Positions 1 to 8,790 of a stretch of DNA of 64,000 nt are shown here, piece after piece. The stretch is from assembly GCA_022843025.1 (NCBI GenBank), contig JALHOL010000007.1, forward strand, positions 1 to 64,000. The letters run 5' to 3'. Within the stretch, counting starts at the first letter, position 1; each line of letters opens with the position of its first letter. The notes beneath the pieces were generated by a model, which saw only the letters and a list, made by a program, of their open reading frames with translations, did no database searches and had not been told where the DNA came from. The translations under genes were made by a program, and so were the position numbers. The DNA comes from Paracoccaceae bacterium (GTDB lineage: Bacteria > Pseudomonadota > Alphaproteobacteria > Rhodobacterales > Rhodobacteraceae).

Positions 1-153
1 GCACCCTCCAGGTGATCCATGAAACGCGCCCCTCGCAGCCGTCAACGCCATGATTTATATGCGAAATATCACGATTACGACAGCGAAATCAGCGACTTAC
101 TTGGAGAATGTGGGTTAAAGCCCCGCCAGAGGGCGGGGAATCGGGAGGATGAA
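1..153. other. Region upstream of aglE with a 5'-UTR hairpin
   Basis: No complete gene is visible. On the + strand, frame 1 reads only Ala-Pro-Ser-Arg-stop (stop at 13-15), which could be the tail of an upstream gene such as an aglR regulator, but it is too short to call. Positions 60-110 are AT-rich compared with the surroundings and probably hold the agl promoter and operator. A hairpin with arms CCCCGCC (121-127) and GGCGGGG (132-138) and loop AGAG lies just before the GGAGG ribosome binding site of aglE, so it would be in the mRNA leader. Confidence 0.4.
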
Positions 154-1506
154 ATGAAAGCAAAGTTTATGGCAAGCGCCGCTGCGCTTGCGCTTCTGTC
201 GGGTGCTGCTTCGGCGCAAGAGCTGAAGTTCCCCATCGGCGAAGGCAATTTCAACTGGGCCAGCTACACGGCGTTCGACGAGAAGTACAATCTCGACGGG
301 CAGAAGATCACCGTGCTGGGGCCGTGGTTGAGCGTTGACCAGGAGCTGTTCCAGAGCGTGATCGCCTATTTTGAAGCGGCGACCGGGGCGGATGTGGAAT
401 ACATCGGCGCCGAAGGCTTTGAGCAGCAGGTGGTGATCGATGCGGAAGCGGGATCGCCTCCGGATGTTGCGGTGTTCCCGCAGCCCGGCCTGATGCGCGG
501 GATGGCGGCGAAAGGGCAGGTTCTGGCGATGTCGCCGGAAATCGTGCAGTGGACCAAGGACAACTATGCAGCCGGTCAGTCCTGGGTTGATCTGGTGACC
601 TTCCCGGGCACCGACGGCGCGGCGAACACCTTCGGCTTCTTCTACAAGGTCGATGTGAAATCGCTGGTCTGGTACGTGCCCGAGAATTTCGAAGATTCGG
701 GCTATGCCGTTCCGACCACGATGGAAGAGCTGAAGGCGCTGACCGATCAGATCGTCGCCGATGGTGGCACGCCGTGGTGCATCGGTCTGGGTTCGGGCGG
801 CGCGACGGGCTGGCCCGCGACCGACTGGGTCGAAGACATGATGCTGCGCACGACCACCCCGGAAAACTATGACAAGTGGGTGTCGAACGAGCTGAAGTTC
901 AACGATCCGGTTGTGGTGAATGCCATCGACCAGTTCGGTGCCTTTGCCAAGAACGATGCCTATGTGTCGGGTGGTGCGGGTTCGGTCGCGTCGACCGATT
1001 TCCGTGACAGCCCGAAGGGCCTGTTTGCATCGCCGCCGCAGTGCTACATGCACCGCCAGGCGTCGTTCATCCCGTCCTTCTTCCCGGAAGGCACCGTGAT
1101 CGGCGAGGATGCTGACTTCTTCTACTTCCCGGCCTTTGCTGAGCAGGATCTGGGCCAGCCGGTTCTGGGTGCAGGCACGACCATGGGTCTGATGAAGGAA
1201 TCGGAAGCGGGTCGCGCTTTCATCGAGTACCTGACCACGCCGATCGCGCATGAAGTGTGGATGAACCAGACCGGCTTCCTGACCCCGCACAAGGGCGTGA
1301 ACACCGATCTGTATGGTGACCCGACGCTGAAGAAAATGGGCGACATCCTTCTGAACGCGACGACCTTCCGCTTTGACGGGTCTGACCTGATGCCGGGTGG
1401 CGTTGGTGCGGGCGTGTTCTGGACCGGGATGGTCGACTATGTCGGCGGCAAGTCGGCGCAGGAAGTGGCTGACTCGATCCAGTCGACCTGGGACTCGCTG
1501 CAGTAA
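154..1506 (+). CDS. aglE: ABC transporter substrate-binding protein for alpha-glucosides
   Basis: Periplasmic binding protein that should capture alpha-glucosides (sucrose, maltose, trehalose type) and deliver them to AglF/AglG. The 450-residue product starts with a clear signal peptide (MKAKF..., hydrophobic core at 7-19, cleavage after Ala-Ser-Ala at 21). The rest has the look of a family 1 solute-binding protein. The start at 154 is chosen because GGGAGG lies a few bases upstream and the signal peptide begins there; an in-frame ATG at 19 would add a charged stretch that hides the signal peptide. It is the first gene of aglEFGAK, and a terminator follows, which would make this gene more abundant than the permease genes. 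The agl assignment rests on gene order and general similarity; the exact sugar is inferred. Confidence 0.9.
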   Translation: MKAKFMASAAALALLSGAASAQELKFPIGEGNFNWASYTAFDEKYNLDGQKITVLGPWLSVDQELFQSVIAYFEAATGADVEYIGAEGFEQQVVIDAEAGSPPDVAVFPQPGLMRGMAAKGQVLAMSPEIVQWTKDNYAAGQSWVDLVTFPGTDGAANTFGFFYKVDVKSLVWYVPENFEDSGYAVPTTMEELKALTDQIVADGGTPWCIGLGSGGATGWPATDWVEDMMLRTTTPENYDKWVSNELKFNDPVVVNAIDQFGAFAKNDAYVSGGAGSVASTDFRDSPKGLFASPPQCYMHRQASFIPSFFPEGTVIGEDADFFYFPAFAEQDLGQPVLGAGTTMGLMKESEAGRAFIEYLTTPIAHEVWMNQTGFLTPHKGVNTDLYGDPTLKKMGDILLNATTFRFDGSDLMPGGVGAGVFWTGMVDYVGGKSAQEVADSIQSTWDSLQ

Positions 1507-1513
1507 TCAGATG

Positions 1514-1543
1514 GGCCCGCCGCGTGAAGCGGCGGGCCTTTTT
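1514..1543 (+). terminator. Terminator-like hairpin between aglE and aglF
   Basis: A 10-bp perfect GC stem (GGCCCGCCGC at 1514-1523, GCGGCGGGCC at 1529-1538) with loop GTGAA is followed by five T residues. Between a binding-protein gene and its permease genes this usually causes partial termination or stabilises the upstream mRNA, giving more binding protein than permease. Confidence 0.85.
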
Positions 1544-1644
1544 CTATCCGAAATGTTTTTCCCGGTTGACGTGGCCCAGTGCGCTGCGGCGGAATTGCAT
1601 ATGCCGGATGTATTTTCTGGACGCTTTGGGAGGAGGGTCTACCC

Positions 1645-2637
1645 GTGGAACAGTTCTTTGGTGCTGCCACGACCATTGTGATTGGTGTCGGGGGCTGTCT
1701 TCTTTACTTTTTCCTGAGCAACATCCTGCTGGACCGGATGCTGCCGGCCTCGGGCCCGAATATCAGCCGCAACATCAACCGCGCCAATGCGATACGGCCG
1801 TGGTTGTTCCTGCTGCCGGCACTGATCCTGCTGGCGCTCTATCTGGTCTATCCGCTGGTCTGGTCAATCTATCTGTCGGTGATGGATTCCGGCGGTCAGC
1901 GGTTCGTGGGCGCGGACAACTATGTGTGGATGGTGAACGATCCCAAGTTTCTGGAATCGATGCGCAACAACATCCTGTGGCTGATTGTGGTGCCGGCCTT
2001 TTCTACCTTTTTCGGGCTGGTGGCGGCGGCGGTGACGGACCGGATCCGCTGGGGCAATTTCGCCAAGGCGATGATCTTCATGCCCATGGCGATTTCCTTT
2101 GTGGGCGCGTCGGTGATCTGGAAATTCGTCTATGATTTCCGGCCCGAGGGACAGAACCAGATCGGGCTTTTGAATGCGATTGTCGAAGCCTTTGGTGGCG
2201 CGCCGGAAACATGGCTGACGCATGATATCGTGAACTCGTTCCTGCTGATGGTGGTGCTGATCTGGATTCAGACCGGGTTCGCCATGGTGATCCTGTCGGC
2301 GGCGCTGCGCGGTATTCCCGAAGAAACCATCGAGGCGGCCATTCTGGATGGCGCGTCGCCGTTGCAGCTGTTTTTCAAGATCAAGGTGCCGCAGATATGG
2401 GGGACGATCCTTGTCGTCTGGACCACGATCACCATCACCGTGCTGAAGGTGTTCGACATCGTGCTGACCATGACCAACGGTCAATGGGGCACGCAGGTGC
2501 TGGGCAATTACATGTATGACTGGCTGGTGCGGGGGCAGGATAGTGGCCGCGCCTCGGCTATTGCGATCGTGATCATGCTTTTGGTGCTGCCGATCATGAT
2601 CTGGAACATCCGGAACGCCCGCAAGGAGATGCGCTGA
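1645..2637 (+). CDS. aglF: Alpha-glucoside ABC transporter permease AglF
   Basis: Inner-membrane permease of the MalF type, partner of AglG and the ATPase AglK. About six membrane segments can be read, and the cytoplasmic EAA loop (EAAILDGASPLQLFFKIKVP) lies near residues 228-248, where it would dock on the ATPase. The GTG at 1645 is chosen as start because GGGAGGAGGG sits just upstream; translation from 1579 would add a non-hydrophobic, cysteine-containing extension. The product is 330 residues. Its stop overlaps the aglG start by one base, so the two are translationally coupled. Confidence 0.88.
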   Translation: MEQFFGAATTIVIGVGGCLLYFFLSNILLDRMLPASGPNISRNINRANAIRPWLFLLPALILLALYLVYPLVWSIYLSVMDSGGQRFVGADNYVWMVNDPKFLESMRNNILWLIVVPAFSTFFGLVAAAVTDRIRWGNFAKAMIFMPMAISFVGASVIWKFVYDFRPEGQNQIGLLNAIVEAFGGAPETWLTHDIVNSFLLMVVLIWIQTGFAMVILSAALRGIPEETIEAAILDGASPLQLFFKIKVPQIWGTILVVWTTITITVLKVFDIVLTMTNGQWGTQVLGNYMYDWLVRGQDSGRASAIAIVIMLLVLPIMIWNIRNARKEMR

Positions 2638-3767
2638 TGGACAATATCGTTGGCCAGAAGTCGAGCCTGACCTGGGCGGTGAACCTGTGTGCAGTGGTGC
2701 TGGTGCTGCTGTGGACGATCCCGACCTTCGGGTTGCTGGTATCCTCCTTTCGCGACCGGGATCAGATCCTGACAAGCGGGTGGTGGCAGTCGATGTTCCC
2801 GCAAGAGGCTACGCTGCAGTATCGTGCGGGCGGGCCGGATACGGCGGTGCAGGAGGGCGGGCTTTACGTCATTTCCGGCAATGTGTTTGACGGGGCGGAG
2901 GGCTTTGTCAGCGCCTTTGGCACCACATCGCGGGAGCCTGCGGCGGTGGAGGCCGGGGGCGTGGCGACCACGAGCGACGGTTATGAGCTGACAGTGCAGG
3001 AGGATGGCAGCTATCGCCTGACCTCGGCTGCGCCGTTCGAGGGGACGCGCGGCGAGCGGATTTTCGTAACCACGACGCAAGCGCCCAGCTTCACGACTGA
3101 AAACTTCGTGCGGGTGATGAATGCCGAAGGGTTGGGGCGCGGGTTTCTGAATACGCTGACAGTTTCGATCCCGGCGACGGTGATCCCGATCCTTGTGGCA
3201 GCGTTTGCGGCCTATGCGCTGGCCTGGATGGATTTTCCGGGGCGGGCCCTGCTGATTGCCACGGTGGTGGGGTTGCTGGTGGTGCCGTTGCAATTGGCGC
3301 TGATCCCGTTGTTGCAGTTGCACCTGAAGGCGGGGATCGGGAAGAGCTATCTGGGGATTTGGCTGGCGCACAGCGCCTTTGGCCTGCCATTGGCGATCTA
3401 TCTTTTGCGAAACTACATGGCCGGGTTGCCGCGCGACATCATTGAAAGCGCGCGGGTGGATGGGGCGACGGATTTCCAGATTTTCCTGAAGATCATTCTG
3501 CCGCTGTCTTTCCCTGCGCTGGCCTCTTTTGCGATCTTTCAGTTCCTGTGGACGTGGAATGACCTGCTGGTGGCGCTGGTCTTCCTTGGATCGACGCAGG
3601 ATCAGCTGGTGATGACCGGGCAGTTGAAGGAGTTGATGGGATCGCGCGGGGGGGATTGGGAAATCCTTGCGGCGTCGGCCTTCATCAGTATTGCGGTGCC
3701 TTTGGCGGTGTTCTTTGCCATGCAGAAATATCTGGTCCGCGGCCTTCTGGCCGGATCGGTGAAGTGA
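2637..3767 (+). CDS. aglG: Alpha-glucoside ABC transporter permease AglG
   Basis: Second permease (MalG type) of the alpha-glucoside importer. The EAA loop (IIESARVDGATDFQIFLKII) is in the C-terminal third. The 376-residue protein is much longer than a typical 280-residue MalG because a hydrophilic segment of about 110 residues (roughly 40-150) lies between the first and second membrane helices; it should face the periplasm and is rich in beta-type sequence. This large loop is, to my knowledge, a feature of AglG proteins rather than a fusion artefact. It overlaps aglF by one base and is followed after 14 bases by aglA. Confidence 0.88.
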   Translation: MDNIVGQKSSLTWAVNLCAVVLVLLWTIPTFGLLVSSFRDRDQILTSGWWQSMFPQEATLQYRAGGPDTAVQEGGLYVISGNVFDGAEGFVSAFGTTSREPAAVEAGGVATTSDGYELTVQEDGSYRLTSAAPFEGTRGERIFVTTTQAPSFTTENFVRVMNAEGLGRGFLNTLTVSIPATVIPILVAAFAAYALAWMDFPGRALLIATVVGLLVVPLQLALIPLLQLHLKAGIGKSYLGIWLAHSAFGLPLAIYLLRNYMAGLPRDIIESARVDGATDFQIFLKIILPLSFPALASFAIFQFLWTWNDLLVALVFLGSTQDQLVMTGQLKELMGSRGGDWEILAASAFISIAVPLAVFFAMQKYLVRGLLAGSVK

Positions 3768-3781
3768 GAAAGACGGAAAGA

Positions 3782-5407
3782 ATGACGGACGTGATCGGCC
3801 ATGATGCCGACTGGTGGCGCGGGGCGGTGATCTATCAGATCTACCCCCGCAGCTTTCAGGACAGCAATGGCGACGGGATTGGCGATCTGGGCGGCGTGGT
3901 CGAGCGGCTGCCCCATATCGCAGCGCTGGGGGCGGATGCGATCTGGATCAGCCCGTTCTTTACCAGCCCGATGAAGGATTTCGGCTATGACGTCAGCGAT
4001 TACTGCGACGTCGATCCGATGTTCGGCAGCCTTGCCGACTTCGACCGGGTGGTGGCGCGGGCAGGCGAGTTGGGCCTGAAGGTGATGATCGATCTGGTGC
4101 TGTCGCATACCAGCGACAAGCATCCGTGGTTTGCGGAAAGCCGCAAGGACCGGGGCAACGCCAAGGTGGATTGGTATGTCTGGGCAGAGCCGAAACCGGA
4201 CGGCACCCCGCCCAACAATTGGCTGTCGGTCTTTGGCGGCAGTGCTTGGGCCTGGGATGGGCGGCGCGAGCAATATTATCTGCACAACTTCCTGACCAGC
4301 CAGCCGGACCTGAACCTGCATCATGCACCGGTGCAGGAGGCGCTTTTGGATGTGGCGCGGTTCTGGCTGGCGCGCGGGGTGAACGGGTTCCGGCTGGACA
4401 CGATCAACTTCTACTTCGCTGACAAGTATCTGCGCGATAACCCGTCTTTGCCCAAGGAATTGCGCAATGACAGCATCGCGCCGAGCGTGAACCCCTATAA
4501 CCATCAGCTGCATCTGTTTTCGAAGAACCAGCCCGAGAACCTTGAGTTTCTGCGGAAGTTCCGCGCGGTGCTGGAGCCCTTTGGCGCGGCGGCGGTGGGC
4601 GAGGTGGGCGATGCCCAGCGGGGCCTTGAGATCATGGCCGAATACACCAGCGGCGGGGACAAGGTTCAGATGTGCTACCCGTTCGAGATGCTGCAACCGG
4701 CGCGGTTGACGGCGGGGCTGGCGGCGCGGACCTTTGACCGGTTGGCGGCGGCGGCCCCGGATGCCTGGCCCTGCTGGGCCTATTCCAACCATGACACGGT
4801 GCGCCATGTCACCCGCTGGGGCCTGTCGGATGCGGGGGCACGGGTTTACGCGACCATGTTGATGTGTCTGCGCGGATCGGTCTGCCTGTATCAGGGCGAA
4901 GAATTGTCACTGCCTGAGGCGGACATCGCCTTTGAGGAATTGCAGGACCCGTATGGCATCGAGTTCTGGCCAGAGTTCAAGGGCCGGGACGGGTGCCGGA
5001 CGCCGATGGTCTGGTCCACGGACAACGCGCTGTGCGGGTTTTCCAGCGCCGAACGGGCCTGGTTGCCGGTGACAGCGCCGCATCGGCCGCTGTCGGTGGC
5101 GGCGCAAGAGGCGGATGCAGGGTCGATGCTGCACCACTATCGCGCTGTGCTGGCGTTCCGCGCGGGGCATTCGGTGCTGCGCGATGGGGCGATGACGGAT
5201 TGGGCCGCGACGGGCGAGGTGTTTTCCTTTGTCCGGTCAGGGGCAGAGACGATATTTTGTGCGTTCAATCTGGGAGAGACACCGGCAGAGGTGCGCTTGC
5301 CCGAGGGACGCTGGGAACAGATCGGGGAGGCCGTGGGCAGCATCGCTGCAACGGCGGGAGAGGTGCGGTTGCCGGGTTGGGGCTGCTGCATCGCACGTAA
5401 AGCATAA
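3782..5407 (+). CDS. aglA: Alpha-glucosidase, GH13 family
   Basis: Cytoplasmic alpha-glucosidase that hydrolyses the sugars taken up by AglEFGK, releasing glucose. The 541-residue protein has the GH13 barrel: nucleophile Asp206 in NGFRLDTINF, general acid Glu274 in AVGEVGD, and Asp338 in YSNHDTV as transition-state stabiliser. The N-terminal WWRGAVIYQIYPRSFQD is typical of oligo-1,6-glucosidase or alpha-glucosidase members. The ATG at 3782 is preceded by a GGAAAG ribosome binding site and gives the normal family N-terminus; an in-frame start at 3656 would overlap aglG by 112 bases. No signal peptide is seen, which fits intracellular hydrolysis. Confidence 0.93.
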   Translation: MTDVIGHDADWWRGAVIYQIYPRSFQDSNGDGIGDLGGVVERLPHIAALGADAIWISPFFTSPMKDFGYDVSDYCDVDPMFGSLADFDRVVARAGELGLKVMIDLVLSHTSDKHPWFAESRKDRGNAKVDWYVWAEPKPDGTPPNNWLSVFGGSAWAWDGRREQYYLHNFLTSQPDLNLHHAPVQEALLDVARFWLARGVNGFRLDTINFYFADKYLRDNPSLPKELRNDSIAPSVNPYNHQLHLFSKNQPENLEFLRKFRAVLEPFGAAAVGEVGDAQRGLEIMAEYTSGGDKVQMCYPFEMLQPARLTAGLAARTFDRLAAAAPDAWPCWAYSNHDTVRHVTRWGLSDAGARVYATMLMCLRGSVCLYQGEELSLPEADIAFEELQDPYGIEFWPEFKGRDGCRTPMVWSTDNALCGFSSAERAWLPVTAPHRPLSVAAQEADAGSMLHHYRAVLAFRAGHSVLRDGAMTDWAATGEVFSFVRSGAETIFCAFNLGETPAEVRLPEGRWEQIGEAVGSIAATAGEVRLPGWGCCIARKA

Positions 5408-5422
5408 AGGGGAGGATGGGCC

Positions 5423-6508
5423 ATGGCGGAACTGAAGCTGGTCAATGTCGAAAAGGCCTATGGCGAGGTGAAGGTTCTGCGGGACATCAACCTTGATATC
5501 AAGACGGGCGAATTGATCGTCTTTGTCGGGCCGTCGGGTTGTGGGAAATCCACCCTGCTGCGGATGATCGCGGGGCTGGAGCGGATCACGGGCGGGGATT
5601 TTTCCATCGACGGGGTGCGGATGAACGAGATCCCGCCTGCGCAACGCGGCATCGCGATGGTGTTCCAATCCTATGCGCTTTACCCGCATATGACAGTGCG
5701 CGACAACATGGCTTTCGCCCTGAAGATTGCCAAGAAGAGCGTGGCCGAGATCAACGCCGCCGTCGACAAGGCGGCCAAGATCCTGCAACTGACGCCTTAT
5801 CTGGACCGTTTGCCCAAGGCGCTTTCGGGTGGGCAGCGGCAGCGTGTGGCAATCGGGCGGTCGATCGTGCGCGACCCAAAGGTCTATCTGTTTGACGAGC
5901 CGCTTTCGAACCTTGACGCCGCGCTGCGGGTGGCGACACGGATCGAGATTGCGCAGTTGAAGGAACAGATGCCCAATTCCACCATGATCTATGTGACCCA
6001 TGATCAGGTGGAGGCGATGACGCTGGCCAGCCGGATCGTGGTGCTGGCCGGGGGCGGCATCAGCCAGGTGGGCGCGCCGCTGGAACTGTATGAGCGGCCG
6101 CGGAATGAGTTTGTGGCGCAGTTCATCGGCAGCCCGTCGATGAACCTGTTGCCCGGCGAGGTGATCGAGACCGGGGCAGAAACCGTGGTGCGGCTGGCCA
6201 ATGGCGGGATTGCCCGGTCGAACGTGCCGACGCAGGCGTCCGACAAGGGATTGAAGGTCAATATCGGCGTGCGACCCGAGGATTTTCTGGAAACCGGGTC
6301 GGAAGGCATGTTCACCGGCGAGGTGGAATTCACTGAAGCGCTGGGAGAGGTCACGCTGCTTTATTTCAAGAAGCAGGGTGAGGCGGCGCAGGTGGTTGCA
6401 AAGCTGCCGGGCATCCATGCCGATCTGCGGCGCCAGACGGTGACGCTGTCGGCGCAGCCCAACAAGGTGCATTTGTTCGCCAACGGAGAGTCGCTTCTGT
6501 ACCGCTAA
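5423..6508 (+). CDS. aglK: Alpha-glucoside ABC transporter ATP-binding protein
   Basis: MalK/UgpC-type ATPase energising AglF/AglG. The 361-residue protein has Walker A GPSGCGKST (36-43), the LSGGQ signature (134-138) and Walker B YLFDEP (155-160), followed by a C-terminal TOBE-like regulatory domain of about 120 residues. A strong GGGGAGGA ribosome binding site precedes the ATG. It closes the agl operon, 15 bases after aglA. ATPases of this class are often shared between several sugar importers, so its role may be wider than alpha-glucosides. Confidence 0.93.
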   Translation: MAELKLVNVEKAYGEVKVLRDINLDIKTGELIVFVGPSGCGKSTLLRMIAGLERITGGDFSIDGVRMNEIPPAQRGIAMVFQSYALYPHMTVRDNMAFALKIAKKSVAEINAAVDKAAKILQLTPYLDRLPKALSGGQRQRVAIGRSIVRDPKVYLFDEPLSNLDAALRVATRIEIAQLKEQMPNSTMIYVTHDQVEAMTLASRIVVLAGGGISQVGAPLELYERPRNEFVAQFIGSPSMNLLPGEVIETGAETVVRLANGGIARSNVPTQASDKGLKVNIGVRPEDFLETGSEGMFTGEVEFTEALGEVTLLYFKKQGEAAQVVAKLPGIHADLRRQTVTLSAQPNKVHLFANGESLLYR

Positions 6509-6656
6509 GCCTCAGGTCGGTTGACAGGGGCGGTTGTGGGGCGCAGAGCAGGGTATGGGACAGCGGCGGGTGCAGATCATTGCCCCCGAAATCTGGCGCG
6601 CGCCCTTGCCGATCTGGTCACAGGACCATCCCGGCTGAGCCGGAGAGGATGGGCCC

Positions 6657-6788
6657 ATGGCCAAAGGACAGATGCGTTCCAACAAGGAAATTAAGAAGCC
6701 GAAGAAGGAAAAGCCCAAGGCTGCCGTGGTTGTGGTGGCCAATTCGGCATCGCGGATTTCGGCATCGCAGGACAAGAACAAGGGTTGA
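6657..6788 (+). CDS. Small lysine-rich conserved protein (43 aa)
   Basis: A 43-residue ORF starting MAKGQMRSNKEIKKPKKEK, preceded by a GGAGAGGA ribosome binding site 8 bases upstream. The first half is strongly basic (Lys/Arg-rich). The second half has a short hydrophobic VVVV run and ends SQDKNKG. I recall similar short proteins as conserved hypotheticals in alphaproteobacteria, but no function is known to me. It stands alone between aglK (+) and the ureohydrolase gene (-). The charge could suggest nucleic acid or ribosome contact, which is only a guess. Confidence 0.7.
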   Translation: MAKGQMRSNKEIKKPKKEKPKAAVVVVANSASRISASQDKNKG

Positions 6789-6821
6789 ACGCCCTTGTCT
6801 TTCTGCGCCTGACTGTCCGGA

Positions 6822-7784
6822 TCAGCCCCGCAGTTTGCGGGCGTGGAAGATGAAGCCCAGAAAATTGAGCAGCACTTGCGCGGCAAGGATGGCTGTGGTG
6901 CCGTCACGGTCGTAATCGGGGGCAACTTCGACCAGGTCGATGCCGACGATGTCATGGTCGCGGGCGACCTGTTGCAGGATTTCCAGCACCTCATAGTACA
7001 GAAACCCGCCATGGCTTGGCGTGCCGGTGCCGGGCGCGATGGAGGGGCAGAAACCATCAATGTCGATGGTGACGTAAACCTTTGCGCCGGGCGGGATGCG
7101 GCCTGCGGTGGCCTGCGGGCCCAGTTTGCGCACCTGACGGACCGACAGGATATCGTCGCCCATGCTGCGGGCGGCGTCATAGCCTTCTTTGGTGGTGGAA
7201 CTGACGTTGCGGATGCCAAGGGCGGTGATGCCGGTGACATAGTCCTTTTCCGCCGCACGGCGCATCGGGTTGCCGTGACCGTGGCGGACGCCGTGGCGGA
7301 TGTCGACGAAATCGAGATGCGCGTCGATTTGCAGGATGTGGATCGGCCCCTGATCATCAAACGCACGGATGCAGGGGATGTTGATGGAATGGTCGCCGCC
7401 GATGGTGACAGGCAGCGCGCCCGCCGCAAGGATGGCCCGCACCCCGGTTTCGATATTGGCGTGGCTGGTTTCCGTATCGGTATGCACGATATCGGCATCG
7501 CCGATATCGACGATGGTGACATCAGGGCCGAGATACATGCAGTCATCTTCGTGGTCATAGGCCCCGGCATGGCCGAAGGAGAAGAGCGTCGATGCCTCGC
7601 GCACGGCGCGGGGGCCGAAGCGTGCGCCGGCGCGGAACTGGGTGCCGAAATCGAACGGCGCGCCAAGGATGGCGACGTCGGCATCAATCGCGGACCAGTC
7701 AGCGATGTAGGGGCGTTTGCCGAAGGTTGATATGCCGACGAAGGGCAGGTTCAGGCGGCCCGTGTCATAGGTATTCGCGGTCAT
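6822..7784 (-). CDS. Ureohydrolase, agmatinase/guanidinobutyrase family
   Basis: Binuclear manganese enzyme that hydrolyses a guanidino compound to urea and an amine. All six metal ligands are visible: His132 in GGDHS, Asp154, His156 and Asp158 in DAHLD, and Asp241 and Asp243 in TIDIDG, followed by the family motif APGTGTP. The 320-residue length fits agmatinase-like enzymes. The substrate could be agmatine, 4-guanidinobutyrate, 3-guanidinopropionate or a related compound and cannot be fixed from motifs. It lies 3 bases after a LysR regulator on the same strand, so the regulator and enzyme are probably cotranscribed. Confidence 0.85.
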   Translation of the reverse strand: MTANTYDTGRLNLPFVGISTFGKRPYIADWSAIDADVAILGAPFDFGTQFRAGARFGPRAVREASTLFSFGHAGAYDHEDDCMYLGPDVTIVDIGDADIVHTDTETSHANIETGVRAILAAGALPVTIGGDHSINIPCIRAFDDQGPIHILQIDAHLDFVDIRHGVRHGHGNPMRRAAEKDYVTGITALGIRNVSSTTKEGYDAARSMGDDILSVRQVRKLGPQATAGRIPPGAKVYVTIDIDGFCPSIAPGTGTPSHGGFLYYEVLEILQQVARDHDIVGIDLVEVAPDYDRDGTTAILAAQVLLNFLGFIFHARKLRG

Positions 7785-7787
7785 GGG

Positions 7788-8705
7788 TCAGGCGTCCGTT
7801 TCTGGCTGGTCTGGTTCGGATTGGGTAAGCAGGGCCGGGATCAGATCGGCCAGCCGTGCGGCGGGCGGGTGCAAGGCGTTGCCCGCCATCCGTGCAAGAA
7901 TGACCGGTTCGGTTCCGGCATCGGTGATGGACAGGGTGGCCATGCGGGCGCCGTCATGGCTGCGCCGCCCTGCGGGGCGGGTGTAGCTGAGCCCCATGCC
8001 AAGACCATTGGCCGCGAAACTGCGCATCAGATCGAGCGTGGCGGTGCGGTGGGCGATGGTAAAGGGCAGACCCCGCGCCGTGAACAGCGCCCGCATATGG
8101 CCCAAGGAAAGGCCCTGATCGGCGAGGATCAGGGGATGTTCGGACAGGGCCTGCAAGGTGATCCCCTTGCGGCCCGCCCGGGCGAGGGGGTGGTCCGCCG
8201 GAGCGATGGCATGGGGCGCGACCTCCATCAGAACGGTCCGGTCACAGGTGGCGTCAAGCCCTAGGTCCCAGGTGATGGCAAGGTCGATCCGGCCTTGGCG
8301 CAGGCCATCGGCGATGGATTCAAACGACAGGACCGTGGGTTCGATCGCGATGTCGGGGGCGAGATCGGTCAGTTTCCGCAGGAGGGGCGCGAGCAGGGTT
8401 GGAGCCAGATCCTCGAAACAGGCCAGACGCACGGGGGCGGCGGGTGTTTCGCCCGACATGAGGCGGGTGAGGGCGTCGAGTTGGACCTGTGCCTCTGCCA
8501 GCCAGCCACGGCCAAAGGCGGTGGGGGTGATGCGGCCTCCAGGGCGGCGCAGGAAGAGGGGTTGGCCCAGCGTCGCCTCAAGTTGCGCGAGGGCGACGGA
8601 CAGGGCGGGCTGCGAGATGTGCAGCGCCTCGGCCGCGGCGGTGACGCCGCCGAAGCGGGCGGTGGCGGTGGCATATTCAAGCTGGCGGATGGTGGCGGCG
8701 ATCAT
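7788..8705 (-). CDS. LysR-family transcriptional regulator
   Basis: Typical LysR protein of 305 residues: N-terminal winged helix-turn-helix (RQLEYATATARFGGVTAAAE, then LHISQPALSVALAQLE) and a C-terminal effector-binding domain. It is directly upstream of the ureohydrolase gene (3-base gap) and divergent from the PhyH dioxygenase gene across an 85-base region, so it may control both. The effector is unknown; a guanidino compound is a reasonable guess from the neighbour. Confidence 0.85.
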   Translation of the reverse strand: MIAATIRQLEYATATARFGGVTAAAEALHISQPALSVALAQLEATLGQPLFLRRPGGRITPTAFGRGWLAEAQVQLDALTRLMSGETPAAPVRLACFEDLAPTLLAPLLRKLTDLAPDIAIEPTVLSFESIADGLRQGRIDLAITWDLGLDATCDRTVLMEVAPHAIAPADHPLARAGRKGITLQALSEHPLILADQGLSLGHMRALFTARGLPFTIAHRTATLDLMRSFAANGLGMGLSYTRPAGRRSHDGARMATLSITDAGTEPVILARMAGNALHPPAARLADLIPALLTQSEPDQPETDA

Positions 8706-8790
8706 GGCTATGGCTGGTATCGGAACATATTATTGGAAGCTATCGCCGGGGCGTGGCACTTGTCGAGAGGGAAGCGCAAGGAGACGGAAA

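Noticed and set aside
115..1290. Long open frame antisense to aglE
   Set aside because: Arg/His-rich translation without family motifs; typical shadow of a high-GC coding region.
8158..8790. Long N-terminal extension of the PhyH protein
   Set aside because: It runs antisense through the LysR gene; ATG 8791 has a good ribosome binding site and the conserved domain begins there.
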